Shown: positions 38,427 through 50,830 of the stretch, one piece after another
Layout of the letters: each line of letters opens with the position of its first letter
Numbering within the stretch: position 1 is the first letter of the stretch
DNA from: Corylus avellana
Lineage: Eukaryota; Streptophyta; Magnoliopsida; Fagales; Betulaceae
Reading direction: 5' to 3'
Assembly (NCBI RefSeq): GCF_901000735.1
Contig: NC_081551.1
Span: forward strand, 4,267,420-4,331,419
Length of the DNA: 64,000 nt
Position numbers and translations under genes: made by a program
The notes under the pieces: model-generated
What the model was told of the DNA's origin: nothing
Databases searched by the model: none
The model's input: only the letters and a program-made list of their open reading frames with translations

Positions 38427-39296
38427 GACTATATGTGTTTGCAGCCTAATTAGTTAACAGAAAATTCTAACAACCGGAGGCTAAAGAGGGCTAGATAATT
38501 AAGATTCCAATTGTTTAAAATTTTACGAGAAATCGTAAATAATTTGAAAGGTAAATATAATTTTTCAAATAACTTATATTAGAATTGGATGGGGGCAAGA
38601 GGCTGAGTCAGAGCGCGTGAGGAAAACGTTACGGAAGTATATATAACTGAGGCAGCTCTCAACAGTAATAGGCTTCCTTTATTTTTGTTGGGTTGGTCCC
38701 AGTTTCCTACACGCCTGTCTAACTCTTCTTTCTTTTCTTACCCGTTTGAATTGAAGAAATTCAAATTACAGAAGAGCCCCATAATTCTTCTGAAATTAAC
38801 ATTCAATTCCTTCAAAATATTATTTACCCCATAATTCATGATTAGGAGAAACAATTCCTAAGTTTTGTTTCATAATTATTGTTGCAGTTTTAGCATGTGA
38901 TTTCTGACCAAAAAACTAAGGTATGATCCTACTCATTAAGTAAATAATTTTCTAAGGATTCTATGACCAAAATTCATACCATTTGTCTTTTTTATTTATT
39001 TATTTATTTCTAGTTATTTAAAAAAAAAAAAAAAACTCTTTAGTATTTATTATATTTAAAACAGATTTTTTTTTTTTTGGTCAATTGTATCTCATTAGTT
39101 GTATCTTGTATGATGAGGTGGTAAAATCTTAACCATTTAATTGAAAAATAATTAGTAAATTTTAAGAACTCAACCATGACTTGTAAAAAAATTTTAAGTT
39201 CTTAATCTCCAATAATTAAGATTAATCTATTCTCATGCAACATGTGTGTTAGTTGCTGAATTTAAACATCATTAATAGCACACTTCCTGGCTAGTT
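38427..39296. other. Intergenic, no feature seen
   Basis: AT-rich sequence with A and T runs (39017-39035, 39067-39079). No gene or clear mobile element. Confidence 0.5.
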
Positions 39297-39313
39297 AATA
39301 ATGTTCATGTTTA

Positions 39314-39413
39314 GTCCTTAAGGAGTAGTTCAATCGGCTGTGGACCACGCCTAATGAAGCGAAAGTCACTAGTTCGAATCCCCTTTCCTTTGTGTGGACA
39401 TGTCAAAAAAAAT
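39314..39413 (+). mobile_element. Short tRNA-derived SINE, copy 1
   Basis: About 100 bp with a pol III A-box-like TAGTTCAATCGG, a B-box-like AGTTCGAATCC and an A-rich 3' end after TGTGTGGACATGTC. It is flanked by 17-bp direct repeats with one mismatch: AATAATGTTCATGTTTA (39297-39313) and AATAATGTTCACGTTTA (39414-39430). The copy at 58595-58701 shares the body and the GTGTGGACATGT end. Confidence 0.85.
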
Positions 39414-39430
39414 AATAATGTTCACGTTTA

Positions 39431-40825
39431 TGTTTATTGACATCAACATGAAATATCTATTTCGCTACATCCCTTATCCCTCAACAAAAGACTCGACTGA
39501 AATACTTCACTCTTTAAACTTTCATCAAATATATGATGTGTATCTCAATTTTTGTCAACTTTTTGACCATAAGACAAATAACTTAGCTTCACAAGATCTT
39601 CATCATTGACATTGGTATCATAGATTGGTGAAAAATTCCACTCCACTTAACATTGAAAAAAGATCTTCATATTGAAATTCTTCATTAATACTATCCTCGT
39701 CATCCTCTCCACAAAATAGGGATTTGATTGACGGAGATAACTGCTAGCAATCACCATGGCATCAAATTAATCCCCTACTACATCCAATTGATCCGCCATC
39801 CTTACTGAGTTTACATAGAAGTAGGGTTGCAACCTTAAAAAGTAAATTACAAAATTGCCCTACTGAAACTTGGGTGAACGAGCCTTAAGCTTGGTCGAAC
39901 AAGGACAAAACATCAAACTATAAAAACCCCCCTAAGAACAACCCAGTTGAACAACCTTCGAACGGGACATCGACTAGAGTTCTTCGGAATTAGTTGTAGC
40001 AAACTTGATCTCTTTGACCAACATAGATTTGGTTGAGATTTTGACCGAACTTCCCAAATCAGATTGTTGAACTTCTATTGACGACCCATTAATTTGATCC
40101 TTTTAAACGTTGGAATTGAAAAATATTTATCCTTTAAAAAAAAAAAAAAAAAACTTTCTAACACCACCAAATATTGCCTCAATCTAATGTTGGAATCACA
40201 AGATATCTTATTATTATTATAATACTCGTAAACTAGCCTTCATCAAATTCCCTGCAATTGAGGGGTCCTTAGAATTCTCTTTGCCGTATGCTTTTGGGCA
40301 GGGAAAGTGAGAGGGTTTTGGGCCCCTATGCCCAAACAGAGTGCTCTCTCTTCCAGCTTTTATGCAATTTTCCTGCCGTTTTGTAGACAGGTAATTGCAT
40401 GATATTCCCATCCAAATTGGTATTTGTCAATGATGGCCATAAAAGATAAAACGTCATGAGTTAAAAAACAAAACGGAGCAATTCTTAGCTGGACAGTCAT
40501 TATGGATAATTTATAACTGCCATTATGTTGCTTCTATTTCTTTAATGGCATTGGCTTGATATTATTCAGTGGCATGTTCCTGTAGCAATAATTAATTGAT
40601 GTAAAAAAAAAAAAAAGAATGTTTAGTATTAAAAAAAATTATTTTATAGTGTTCTTTTATTTTATTTGAATATTAGTAGAAATTGATTAATGTGATTTAA
40701 AAAGTAAAAATATTAAAAGTTAAATTTTCTTTAATGAATAGTAATTGACTGTTGGCAAATGGCAAACAGTGCCAATACTTTCTCTAAATACATAGTCTAT
40801 GTAATTTGCGTGCTTAAAAAATAAA
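39431..40825. other. Intergenic, no gene seen
   Basis: AT-rich with A runs near 40135-40152 and 40603-40616. The short frames (for example 40217-40411 minus) have no recognisable product. Confidence 0.5.
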
Positions 40826-41477
40826 GGAAAAAATATAATTTAGCCTTTTAAACTATTAGCAATTTTTATTTTAGTTTCTTAATATTCAAAAACTGATACA
40901 GTAGCCTACAAACTACTAAAAAGTTACAATTTTGCTATTCTGTTAGTCAACACCGTCAAATATGATGGAAAATACAAAACAACGTCATTTTTTAAGGTTA
41001 AGTTACTAAAATGCTATTTTTTAAAAAATAAAAAAATGGTGGTATCGTTAGGGGTGGCCATGGGGTGGCTGCCCAACCACACCCACAAGTCTGGGGGTGG
41101 CCACAGGCTGGGGGTGGCTGCCCAGCCACCCCAACAGGTGTGGGGTTGGCCGTCCAACCACCTCCATGGCCTATGAGGTGGCCGACGAGCCACCCCTAAA
41201 TGTTACCATCGTCTTTTTTTTTTTTTCCCCTCAAAACGACGTCGTTTTGGGGGCATTTTTTAAATTGATTTTTTTTAAAAAAAAGGTATTTTTATTAACT
41301 TAACCTTGTCAAAACGACGTAGTATTTAATTTTTCATCCTATTTGACGGTAATGACTAATAGAGTGGCCAAATTGCAACTGATTGGTAGTTTGAAGGGTT
41401 ACTTTATCACTTTTTGAACATTAAATGGCTAAAATGAAAATAACTAGTAATTTAGAGGGTTAAATAATATTTTTTCC
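40826..41477. mobile_element. Mutator-like foldback element, 652 bp, intact 9-bp target duplication
   Basis: Inverted arms of about 150 bp start GGAAAAAATATAATTTAG and end, as the complement, GGAAAAAATATTATTTAA. Perfect 9-bp direct repeats AAAAATAAA lie at 40817-40825 and 41478-41486, the length made by Mutator-family transposases. The centre holds GC-rich short repeats (GGGGTGGCTGCCCA-type, 41040-41200). It has no transposase, so it is non-autonomous. Confidence 0.8.
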
Positions 41478-41756
41478 AAAAATAAAGAAAATATGTCCGT
41501 GGCTGTGGGTTTATTTGGAAAATCATTTTACCTTTTATTATTGTTTACGCTATTTTTTTTTTAAAAAAAAAATTAACATCAAAATATTTTCACTTTTTAT
41601 ATTACATCATTAAATTAATAAAAAAAAAACTAAATAACAAAATATTTTTCACTTTTCAATAAAATAATTCAAAAATTTATACTACATTAATTCCCATCAG
41701 CTACAGCATACACTACGTAATGCAAAATGGTTTGTCAAGCAGACGTGTTATTCAAA

Positions 41757-41776
41757 NNNNNNNNNNNNNNNNNNNN
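41757..41776. other. Assembly gap, 20 N
   Basis: A run of 20 N. Unlike the 100-N gaps it is not flanked by a visible duplication. Confidence 0.99.
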
Positions 41777-41974
41777 AATCTCAAAACTCCATAACTAGTC
41801 ATAATTATTTTCAAGCCTCGCTATAAGTTTTGTTAGAGTATTTCTTTAGAGTCATTTCAAGAGTGACACATGTCATGGAGGTTTGAAAATAATTATTTCA
41901 AATTTAATGGTAATTTTAAAAGATACATTATATTTTAGAAGATTCTAAAAAAAACTTATAACATTACTCAGTAC

Positions 41975-44416
41975 TTTGAGTATCGAACTTCTTTGTAATA
42001 CTCACCAAGTTCTTTTTTGTTTTTTTTTTTAGAAAAATTTATGCATTATTATTGATAAAAGATTAGAAGGTAGAGAAAAACTCAAACGACAATCAAAGAA
42101 ATGAAGCTAACTGCTCCATCAAAACAATATCACTAATACAATTTGGAGTATGGTCCCTCAATATCTATCATTGACATTTGCAGTAGTCCTCTTCGCCAGT
42201 CGGTGCGCCGCCTCATTAGTTTCCCGATTAACAAAGACACACCTCCACCTTGAAAACATCTATAAAGCACATCGTGTGTCCTCAATTAAGTGGCCAAAGC
42301 GACTCCATGTGCTCGTGGTTGAGTTGATAGCTTCCACGACCTGTTTTGCATCCCCCTCCAATATTAGATGTTGAATTCCAAGATCTTTATATAGGCTCAT
42401 TGTATGAAATGAAGCGATAGCTTCCCCTGTTGCTGGCTCAAAAGAGCCTCGTCGTGTTTTGCTCATTGCCACAACGACTCTTCCCTATTCCTCTCTGACT
42501 ACAACACCTATCCCCAACCTATCACAAGAATTATTAATAGCTACGTCACAATTTGCCTTATACCATCCTTGGTTGGGAACTAGCCACTTTGCAATCTGGT
42601 TGTTGCTGTTCACCACGTTTTGGTGTTTAGACTAAAGAGAGTAAAACAATCAAAGACATTATGTGTGAAATCATGTTGTTTTAAGGGAAAAAAAATATAT
42701 GCAAAATTAATCATTGTGGTTTGCATTTTGATAAATTTAAAAAAATCTCCCTATATATATATATTGGAATAAATCATATAAATTAGTTGTTTACCTCCCT
42801 AAAAATCCTTTTTTTTTTAAAAAAAAAAAAAAAAAATGTCATAGGATGCCGGGTGGTGGAAGTGTGAGAGATGGTTTGACTCCAACACAGGGGATGGGAA
42901 GGGGGACCAAGGGGCAAAGGAAGTACCAAGTACCAAACCCACGACAATTGACAATAGACAACTCCGCTCATCCATTTTTTTGGATTTACCTTCATGTCCA
43001 TCATCCATGTGTGCCTATTTAATTATATTACTCTCAAACAACTTTCATTATTATTATTATCATTATTATTATTTGCATATCGCTATTTTGGATCCAACCA
43101 ATCGGACCTAATCGATCCTGTCTACATGCACGCACCTCACGTGCTGCCCAACTTCAAATGGGAATCATAACTATTAATAAAATGTCCTCCACCAAACCGT
43201 CATCCCATATGTAGGGCCAGAATTGTTTCAAGAGGACTCTCTGTTCAAATATTTAGTTAGTTATATTTTTTTATTTTTTTATTTTTTTAAGAGATAAAAT
43301 TATTTATCCAATATAACTAAGCAGATATTCTTAAATTCAAATGAACTAGAGAGAATTCTAATTTTTTCGGCATCAGTTTGTCATTCATACTTTAAAGGAC
43401 CAGCTTTTTTTTGGATCCTTTGAATTGGAAATGATCATAATTTTCTCTGCAACCCCTTTTCATGTTTAATAATAATAATAAATATTGTTGGATTTGTGAT
43501 TGATGATTATTATTATTTTTAAATGAAAATTTGAGAATTTCATTGATTAAATATCACGAGTATAAAACTTTTGCAAAGCAAAGCAAAAAACTCTTACAGC
43601 ACAAAGTATAAAGTTCTGCAAAAATCATAATCACATGCTATGAGGTTACAAAGTCATAGATACAAACAAAAATTCTTATAATCAGGTGCTATCTATGACT
43701 TCAATCTTTTGCTAATCCATGTATAAATACAGTTAAAGAGCAGATCTGCTCCGAACAGACTAGATCTAAGACATGGGTAACTAAATTTTCTAATAAAATT
43801 TATTTAAACCGGCCGTGAAAGATAACCGCTCACACCTAATCATCCAGACCGTGAGAAATAACCCCTCACACCTAATTATTTTTCCTCACTTGTGAGAACA
43901 GATCTAGAGAGAAGAAACCTCTTATTCAAAACAAAAAAATACAAACAAACAATCAGCAAGCAGCAACAGCGACCGGAAAGGAGATGAACGGCATAACATA
44001 GTGAAAGGTGAATGGACGCATATCGGAGAGGCCAAAGTTGCTAATCTGGTCGGAAAACACCTACAAACATTTAAAAAAAAAAAAAAAAAAAGAAAGGGAA
44101 GAGGAGGGTAGGAGCGGGGAGTAGAAGGGGAAGGGGAGAAGAGGAGGGAGCAGATCTGCCATCTCAAAACTGTTTTCTGAGCTTTAATTGTTTCCTATTG
44201 AAGTAGGTTGAGTGAGTGATTGATTATTATTGAATTTGAATAAAATGATGATTTTAAAAGCCATCTTATTCATTGAGTGATACAAGAGGGATGTTGTTAC
44301 CATGCAGAATAATTGATGAACAATATAGAATCGAAAATAAAGAGAGATTAAGAGAGAGAGTCGAAACACAGATTTAACATGATTCAGCAATTTGTCTACG
44401 TTTACAGAGAAGCAGC
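41975..44416. repeat. 2,442-bp direct repeat, copy 1 (unmerged contig end)
   Basis: Identical in length to 44517-46958 and almost identical in sequence; the only difference I saw is T against C near 43315/45847. It ends exactly at the 100-N gap and copy 2 begins right after that gap. Confidence 0.95.
42012..42640 (-). mobile_element. LINE 3' fragment with RNase H domain (copy 1)
   Basis: Minus-strand frames encode an RNase H-like domain of plant LINEs: WYKANCDVAI, one stop, then EPATGEAIASFHTMSLYKDLG and HLILEGDAKQVVEAIN. The 3' end is an A tail, seen as the T run at 42012-42031. It is 5'-truncated and interrupted. Confidence 0.8.
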
Positions 44417-44516
44417 NNNNNNNNNNNNNNNNNNNNNNNNNNNNNNNNNNNNNNNNNNNNNNNNNNNNNNNNNNNNNNNNNNNNNNNNNNNNNNNNNNNN
44501 NNNNNNNNNNNNNNNN
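44417..44516. other. Assembly gap, 100 N
   Basis: A run of exactly 100 N between two copies of the same 2,442 bp. Confidence 0.99.
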
Positions 44517-46958
44517 TTTGAGTATCGAACTTCTTTGTAATACTCACCAAGTTCTTTTTTGTTTTTTTTTTTAGAAAAATTTATGCATTATTATTGATAA
44601 AAGATTAGAAGGTAGAGAAAAACTCAAACGACAATCAAAGAAATGAAGCTAACTGCTCCATCAAAACAATATCACTAATACAATTTGGAGTATGGTCCCT
44701 CAATATCTATCATTGACATTTGCAGTAGTCCTCTTCGCCAGTCGGTGCGCCGCCTCATTAGTTTCCCGATTAACAAAGACACACCTCCACCTTGAAAACA
44801 TCTATAAAGCACATCGTGTGTCCTCAATTAAGTGGCCAAAGCGACTCCATGTGCTCGTGGTTGAGTTGATAGCTTCCACGACCTGTTTTGCATCCCCCTC
44901 CAATATTAGATGTTGAATTCCAAGATCTTTATATAGGCTCATTGTATGAAATGAAGCGATAGCTTCCCCTGTTGCTGGCTCAAAAGAGCCTCGTCGTGTT
45001 TTGCTCATTGCCACAACGACTCTTCCCTATTCCTCTCTGACTACAACACCTATCCCCAACCTATCACAAGAATTATTAATAGCTACGTCACAATTTGCCT
45101 TATACCATCCTTGGTTGGGAACTAGCCACTTTGCAATCTGGTTGTTGCTGTTCACCACGTTTTGGTGTTTAGACTAAAGAGAGTAAAACAATCAAAGACA
45201 TTATGTGTGAAATCATGTTGTTTTAAGGGAAAAAAAATATATGCAAAATTAATCATTGTGGTTTGCATTTTGATAAATTTAAAAAAATCTCCCTATATAT
45301 ATATATTGGAATAAATCATATAAATTAGTTGTTTACCTCCCTAAAAATCCTTTTTTTTTTAAAAAAAAAAAAAAAAAATGTCATAGGATGCCGGGTGGTG
45401 GAAGTGTGAGAGATGGTTTGACTCCAACACAGGGGATGGGAAGGGGGACCAAGGGGCAAAGGAAGTACCAAGTACCAAACCCACGACAATTGACAATAGA
45501 CAACTCCGCTCATCCATTTTTTTGGATTTACCTTCATGTCCATCATCCATGTGTGCCTATTTAATTATATTACTCTCAAACAACTTTCATTATTATTATT
45601 ATCATTATTATTATTTGCATATCGCTATTTTGGATCCAACCAATCGGACCTAATCGATCCTGTCTACATGCACGCACCTCACGTGCTGCCCAACTTCAAA
45701 TGGGAATCATAACTATTAATAAAATGTCCTCCACCAAACCGTCATCCCATATGTAGGGCCAGAATTGTTTCAAGAGGACTCTCTGTTCAAATATTTAGTT
45801 AGTTATATTTTTTTATTTTTTTATTTTTTTAAGAGATAAAATTATTCATCCAATATAACTAAGCAGATATTCTTAAATTCAAATGAACTAGAGAGAATTC
45901 TAATTTTTTCGGCATCAGTTTGTCATTCATACTTTAAAGGACCAGCTTTTTTTTGGATCCTTTGAATTGGAAATGATCATAATTTTCTCTGCAACCCCTT
46001 TTCATGTTTAATAATAATAATAAATATTGTTGGATTTGTGATTGATGATTATTATTATTTTTAAATGAAAATTTGAGAATTTCATTGATTAAATATCACG
46101 AGTATAAAACTTTTGCAAAGCAAAGCAAAAAACTCTTACAGCACAAAGTATAAAGTTCTGCAAAAATCATAATCACATGCTATGAGGTTACAAAGTCATA
46201 GATACAAACAAAAATTCTTATAATCAGGTGCTATCTATGACTTCAATCTTTTGCTAATCCATGTATAAATACAGTTAAAGAGCAGATCTGCTCCGAACAG
46301 ACTAGATCTAAGACATGGGTAACTAAATTTTCTAATAAAATTTATTTAAACCGGCCGTGAAAGATAACCGCTCACACCTAATCATCCAGACCGTGAGAAA
46401 TAACCCCTCACACCTAATTATTTTTCCTCACTTGTGAGAACAGATCTAGAGAGAAGAAACCTCTTATTCAAAACAAAAAAATACAAACAAACAATCAGCA
46501 AGCAGCAACAGCGACCGGAAAGGAGATGAACGGCATAACATAGTGAAAGGTGAATGGACGCATATCGGAGAGGCCAAAGTTGCTAATCTGGTCGGAAAAC
46601 ACCTACAAACATTTAAAAAAAAAAAAAAAAAAAGAAAGGGAAGAGGAGGGTAGGAGCGGGGAGTAGAAGGGGAAGGGGAGAAGAGGAGGGAGCAGATCTG
46701 CCATCTCAAAACTGTTTTCTGAGCTTTAATTGTTTCCTATTGAAGTAGGTTGAGTGAGTGATTGATTATTATTGAATTTGAATAAAATGATGATTTTAAA
46801 AGCCATCTTATTCATTGAGTGATACAAGAGGGATGTTGTTACCATGCAGAATAATTGATGAACAATATAGAATCGAAAATAAAGAGAGATTAAGAGAGAG
46901 AGTCGAAACACAGATTTAACATGATTCAGCAATTTGTCTACGTTTACAGAGAAGCAGC
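44517..46958. repeat. 2,442-bp direct repeat, copy 2
   Basis: Second copy of 41975-44416, starting at the first base after the gap with TTTGAGTATCG. All features inside are duplicates of those in copy 1. Confidence 0.95.
44554..45182 (-). mobile_element. LINE 3' fragment with RNase H domain (copy 2, duplicate assembly)
   Basis: Same sequence as 42012-42640, present because of the repeated contig end. It should not be counted as an independent insertion. Confidence 0.8.
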
Positions 46959-47150
46959 TATCTTTTTACTCTTAATGATTCAGGGTTACATCATATATAT
47001 AGATAGAAAAACTCTAAACCCTACTTGTACAGACTTATTAAAGAAATCTCCAAAATACTCCCGCTCTGTGAACGTTGCTATCTCCGCTCCCGTCTACTTG
47101 GCCTTCTACTAATATTAATATGAGCCACCAGTTCCAATAACATAATAATA
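46730..47150 (-). mobile_element. Possible LTR or LTR-derived sequence
   Basis: The text around 46900-47100 (GATTCAGCAATTTG, GGTTACATCATATA, AAATCTCCAAAATACTCCCG) resembles a common plant LTR-type repeat read on the minus strand. A TGTTATTGGAACTG start would then lie near 47146. No primer-binding site or partner LTR was found, so the call is tentative. Its left half is also present at 44188-44416. Confidence 0.3.
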
Positions 47151-47195
47151 ACTTCTATAATTATTCACATAATTATTAGTAATAGCCAGAATTAG

Positions 47196-47226
<31 letters not shown>

Positions 47227-47278
47227 CGACAGAATATCATTACTTGCCATGTAATAAATCTACGGAAAATTACACTTA

Positions 47279-47302
47279 TTCTCTCTCTCTCTCTCTCTCT
47301 CT
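47279..47302. repeat. (CT)n microsatellite
   Basis: About 11 CT units; a 30-base A tract lies just upstream at about 47196-47225. Confidence 0.85.
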
Positions 47303-47712
47303 TTTAAAGTGAAATTCCAGGTTTTCATTAACACAACCTCAAATAATACTACTCTTTGAACTTACAATATCACAAGGATATTATTGTTTTTTTTGGTAAT
47401 TTTAAAAGTATTTTTGTCTTTTTGAAGGGCAAAAAGAAAACAATTCAACCTCATTGATAGATTGGTTGGACACATTAAAATAATTGAGAGAAAATTTACT
47501 TTCCCCTAAATATATTCACAGGAATATGGATTGAAAGCATTTAGTTTTCTCTCAACTCTTCAGCCAACTGGTACAAATTTACCGCGAAGGTATAAAAATT
47601 GGGTGAAAGGTTCTTGTGATAAACAAAAAATATAAATAGTTACTATCAACTCAACATTCAACCACTCATGACCATTTATTCGACCTAAGTAACTAAATGG
47701 GGTGGTCAAAAC

Positions 47713-47999
47713 TGTTAAATTAATTACCAGTTATCCCAAAAGTTTAAGCTGATAATAATAGATAAATTTAATCATTTAATCATTAGTTTAACACTCCCCT
47801 TACGTGTGGGTTCAAACTCCATTTTAATAGGTGAAACCCAACACGTAAAATATTTAATTTAAATAAGGAATGAATTGACGGAGTCAGTGTTTGATTGCAG
47901 GACCTTTGCGGCTTTAATACCATGTTAAATTATCAGTTATTTCAAAAACTTAAACTAATAAAAAGAAATAAATTTAATCATTTAATCATTAGTTTAACA
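47713..47999 (-). mobile_element. TRIM element, second copy
   Basis: Two short direct repeats (47713-47793, 47933-47999), each starting TGTTAAATTA and ending TTAGTTTAACA, flank about 140 bp. On the minus strand the primer-binding site is decayed to ATGGTATTAAAGCC just inside the repeat near 47919-47932. Internal text such as AGGTGAAACCCAACACGT matches the copies at 14021 and 61367. Flanks AAAAC and AAAGC may be a 5-bp target duplication with one change. Confidence 0.75.
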
Positions 48000-50194
48000 A
48001 AAGCTACTCTCGTCCATTTAAGGGTGGCGGGTTAAGTGTTGATGCATGGTTTGAAACAATTATCAAAATAATGGATGAATGTGAAGTGTGGGGGCGAAAG
48101 TTCAAGAAAAAGAGATTCGGATTTTAAAGCTATATATGAAGGTGAAGGCTCTTGTCCAAAAACATATATATATATATATATATATAAGCAAAATATTAAT
48201 TTGTTTCTTCTTTTCTATTCTCTGCATTAATTAAAAGTTAAAACCCTTCGTTTCCGAATCTTGCTGGATATATATATATTTCTTGGAAACCTAGGATTCT
48301 GTAAATTTAAACCCACCCACTGCTACTAATTAAACAAACACTATTTCCATTAAGCCATGCAACCCAGAATCTGATTGGCTGAATTATGACTCTGAGCGTC
48401 TATTTAAGCCGTTAATGAATGAATGTGGGATAAAAACAAGATTGAAGTTTATGGACCACACACACACACACACAAAATCAGCTCCCGTCACCTGCAGAAA
48501 ATGACTCTTCTTGGAACATTATTGGGTGAAGTGTAATATTAGAAACCAAAATTTTATTTTATAATTATCTTACAATGTTGATACAGTATTTTAATAAACT
48601 TGGTCATTATTAAACAAATAAAAATTAGAGAGATTGGAAGTGTCACATCGACATTGTAGGATTAAAATGTGGTATACATCACTTCTCTTGAGTGAAGTCC
48701 CTTGTCGTCAACATAACCATATATTTAACCCACAATTGTCGTCTGATGCTGCTGATGTCAGTGTAGCAATCCTAATCAACCATTGAATTATTTATTGTTA
48801 AAAAAAAAAAAAAAAAAAAAAACCCAAAAATTGGTTGGGATTTTTAAGTCAACATTATAGAATAATTGTGATATAAAAATATGTTATATAACAATTTTTT
48901 CTTTTAATTTTTTATGTATTAATAGTACTGCTTCACATAAATTGTAGCAGATGAGCTTCACTGATTGCAATGCTGTGTAGTTGAGACGAAAGGTAAAATT
49001 GCAGTAAGGATGGAGCAGATGACCTGCAGAAATTCAATTGCACCAAAGGTTGCATTTAGTTAGTTTGGCAGAAAGAGAAGCTGAAGAAGGCATATAATTA
49101 ACTTAGTGTCAGACATGGACTATTTTTTTTTTTTTTTTTGGATTTTGTGGTGGTCTGTTTATTATTATTATTATTATTATTTAGTCAGTGAGCCATTTTG
49201 TTGAAGGACTAAAATTAATCTCTTCACAAATTTTTCGAAAGTTGGTTAATTGGAAGCTAAGTTTTATAGGGGTTTCTTATTAGAATTCTTGATTTTCATC
49301 ATCTTCCACCTGCGAGGTCTCCTCTGAACAGTGAGATGCTAATTATCTCTCTATATTAGGTTTTTTCTTTTTGCTTGTATTTCGTTATGCCTTTTTTTTT
49401 TTTCTTTTGCTGTAATGTTTATGAGTCCGTCTATGTGGCTGCCAAATTGAGGCAACCAACATCTGCGTCGTCTAACATGTGCTTCTAAAAACTAAAATAA
49501 TAATAATAAAAATCTCATTTTTAGATTCAAAACTAAAACTTATAGGTAGAAAGCTAACTATTTAGGGATGGTATCACCTTAAAAGGATTCGGTCATCCTA
49601 AATTTGATACTAATGCCTTAAATTCGGTCATCCATAATCCCCCTTGTAACCTCTTTCCTCTTTAATTAAAAAAAAATCTCACTTGGCAGACGTTTGACCG
49701 ACTCTTGGCAGCCGAATATCTCTACTCAATGCTTATTGTTCGTAGTTCTTTTGTTGAACGTGTAAAAAATAATAATAATAATAATTATCTCTTCAATTTC
49801 TGCAGTCGTTCCCTTTCCTTCTCACTTGTTCTTTTCTCTCCCTCACTCCAAACATACCTTCAAAAGGAGTCAAATTAATCCACATCATTGGCCTAAAATG
49901 ATGACTATTTGAGAATAATTCTATTTTCACAAATTACTTTCTTCATCTTTAGCTTTTTTTTTTTTTTTTTTTTTTTTTAAAATCAATCTGTCATATTTTT
50001 ACTTGATCATTAAAAATTTTGCGTGAACATGAAACTATCTGAATTAACTGTGGACGAAGATTTCTGAAGATCAGCCCAATTCCTAGGAAAAAACAACAGA
50101 GTATTATTTGATGACCGTAGATTTTGCACCATATTTGGGCTGGCCCAACTATGAGGCCATTGTGGAAGTTGGAACCTCAATTTTAGAAATTGTA
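48000..50194. other. Intergenic, no gene seen
   Basis: Contains a (TA)n run at 48164-48185, (CA)n at 48459-48474, (ATT)n at 49159-49183, and long A or T runs at 48800-48823 and 49952-49979. No coding frame of note. Confidence 0.6.
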
Positions 50195-50203
50195 ATTGAA
50201 AAA

Positions 50204-50379
50204 GAGAAGTGCTAGGGAGCCAAATAAATGAACTCACCTAGGAAAATTTTTAAACTGACGTGACAAGGGTTTTAAATTAAAAAAATTGCAATTTCCTCTC
50301 CCATGTCTGCCACTCATGGTCTGCCATGCCAGTTTAAAAATTTTTCTTGATTTATTTGTTTGGCTCCCTAACACTTCCC
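50204..50379. mobile_element. 176-bp MITE, Mutator-type, copy 1
   Basis: Inverted ends GAGAAGTGCTAGGGAGCC and GGCTCCCTAACACTTCCC. Flanking 9-mers ATTGAAAAA (50195-50203) and ATTAAAAAA (50380-50388) match at 8 of 9 positions. It has the same length and internal text (TCTCCCATGTCTGCCA against TCTCCCTTGTCTGCCA) as the copy at 58853-59028. Confidence 0.8.
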
Positions 50380-50489
50380 ATTAAAAAAAGATAACACTTT
50401 ACAAATTACGTTTTTGTTGGGCCAAAAAATCAGTATAATTCTACAACATATCAGAAAATATGTTGTGGGTGGGTGCAGAATAATAGGGT

Positions 50490-50830
50490 GACAATTCGTA
50501 TTCAAGTGTCAGGTTTATATAGTGTTAAGAAATGTGTATAAGACAATATAAGTCAGTCATAACTTAACTCATTTAATTAATTAAACGAATCAAACCCCTT
50601 AACCCTAACCCTTTAATTTTGTATTGGGTTTGTGTCGGGTTCACGGGTCATGGCAAAAATTGTTAGTCATTATCTCACATGCCGGGTTTGGGTCGTGTCA
50701 AAGCATGGGTATAAAATTATATGAGTCAATCCTAACTCAACCCATTAAATTAATTGGGTTAGATTTCTCAATTATAACCCTTTAATTTTGTGTTGGGTTC
50801 GTGCCAAATTTATAGATTGTGTAAAAAATT
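50490..50830. repeat. Degenerate dispersed repeat with two similar halves
   Basis: ACCCTTTAATTTTGTATTGGGTTTGTG near 50610 and AACCCTTTAATTTTGTGTTGGG near 50778 (only the shared core is meant) recur about 165 bp apart, with CATTTAATTAATT / CATTAAATTAATT before each. It resembles a common plant CGTGTCGGGTT-type interspersed repeat; class unknown. Confidence 0.4.

Noticed and set aside
39314..39413. A tRNA gene
   Set aside because: It has A- and B-box-like motifs but no acceptor stem or anticodon arm, and it has an A tail with flanking duplications, so it is a SINE.
42783..43008. Minus-strand 63-73 residue frames, repeated at 45325-45550
   Set aside because: They run through a poly(A/T) tract, have no recognisable similarity, and are duplicated only by the assembly overlap.
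43922..44167. Minus-strand 81-residue frame, repeated at 46464-46709
   Set aside because: Low-complexity Phe/Pro-rich translation of an A-rich and GA-rich stretch; at most part of an unidentified repeat.
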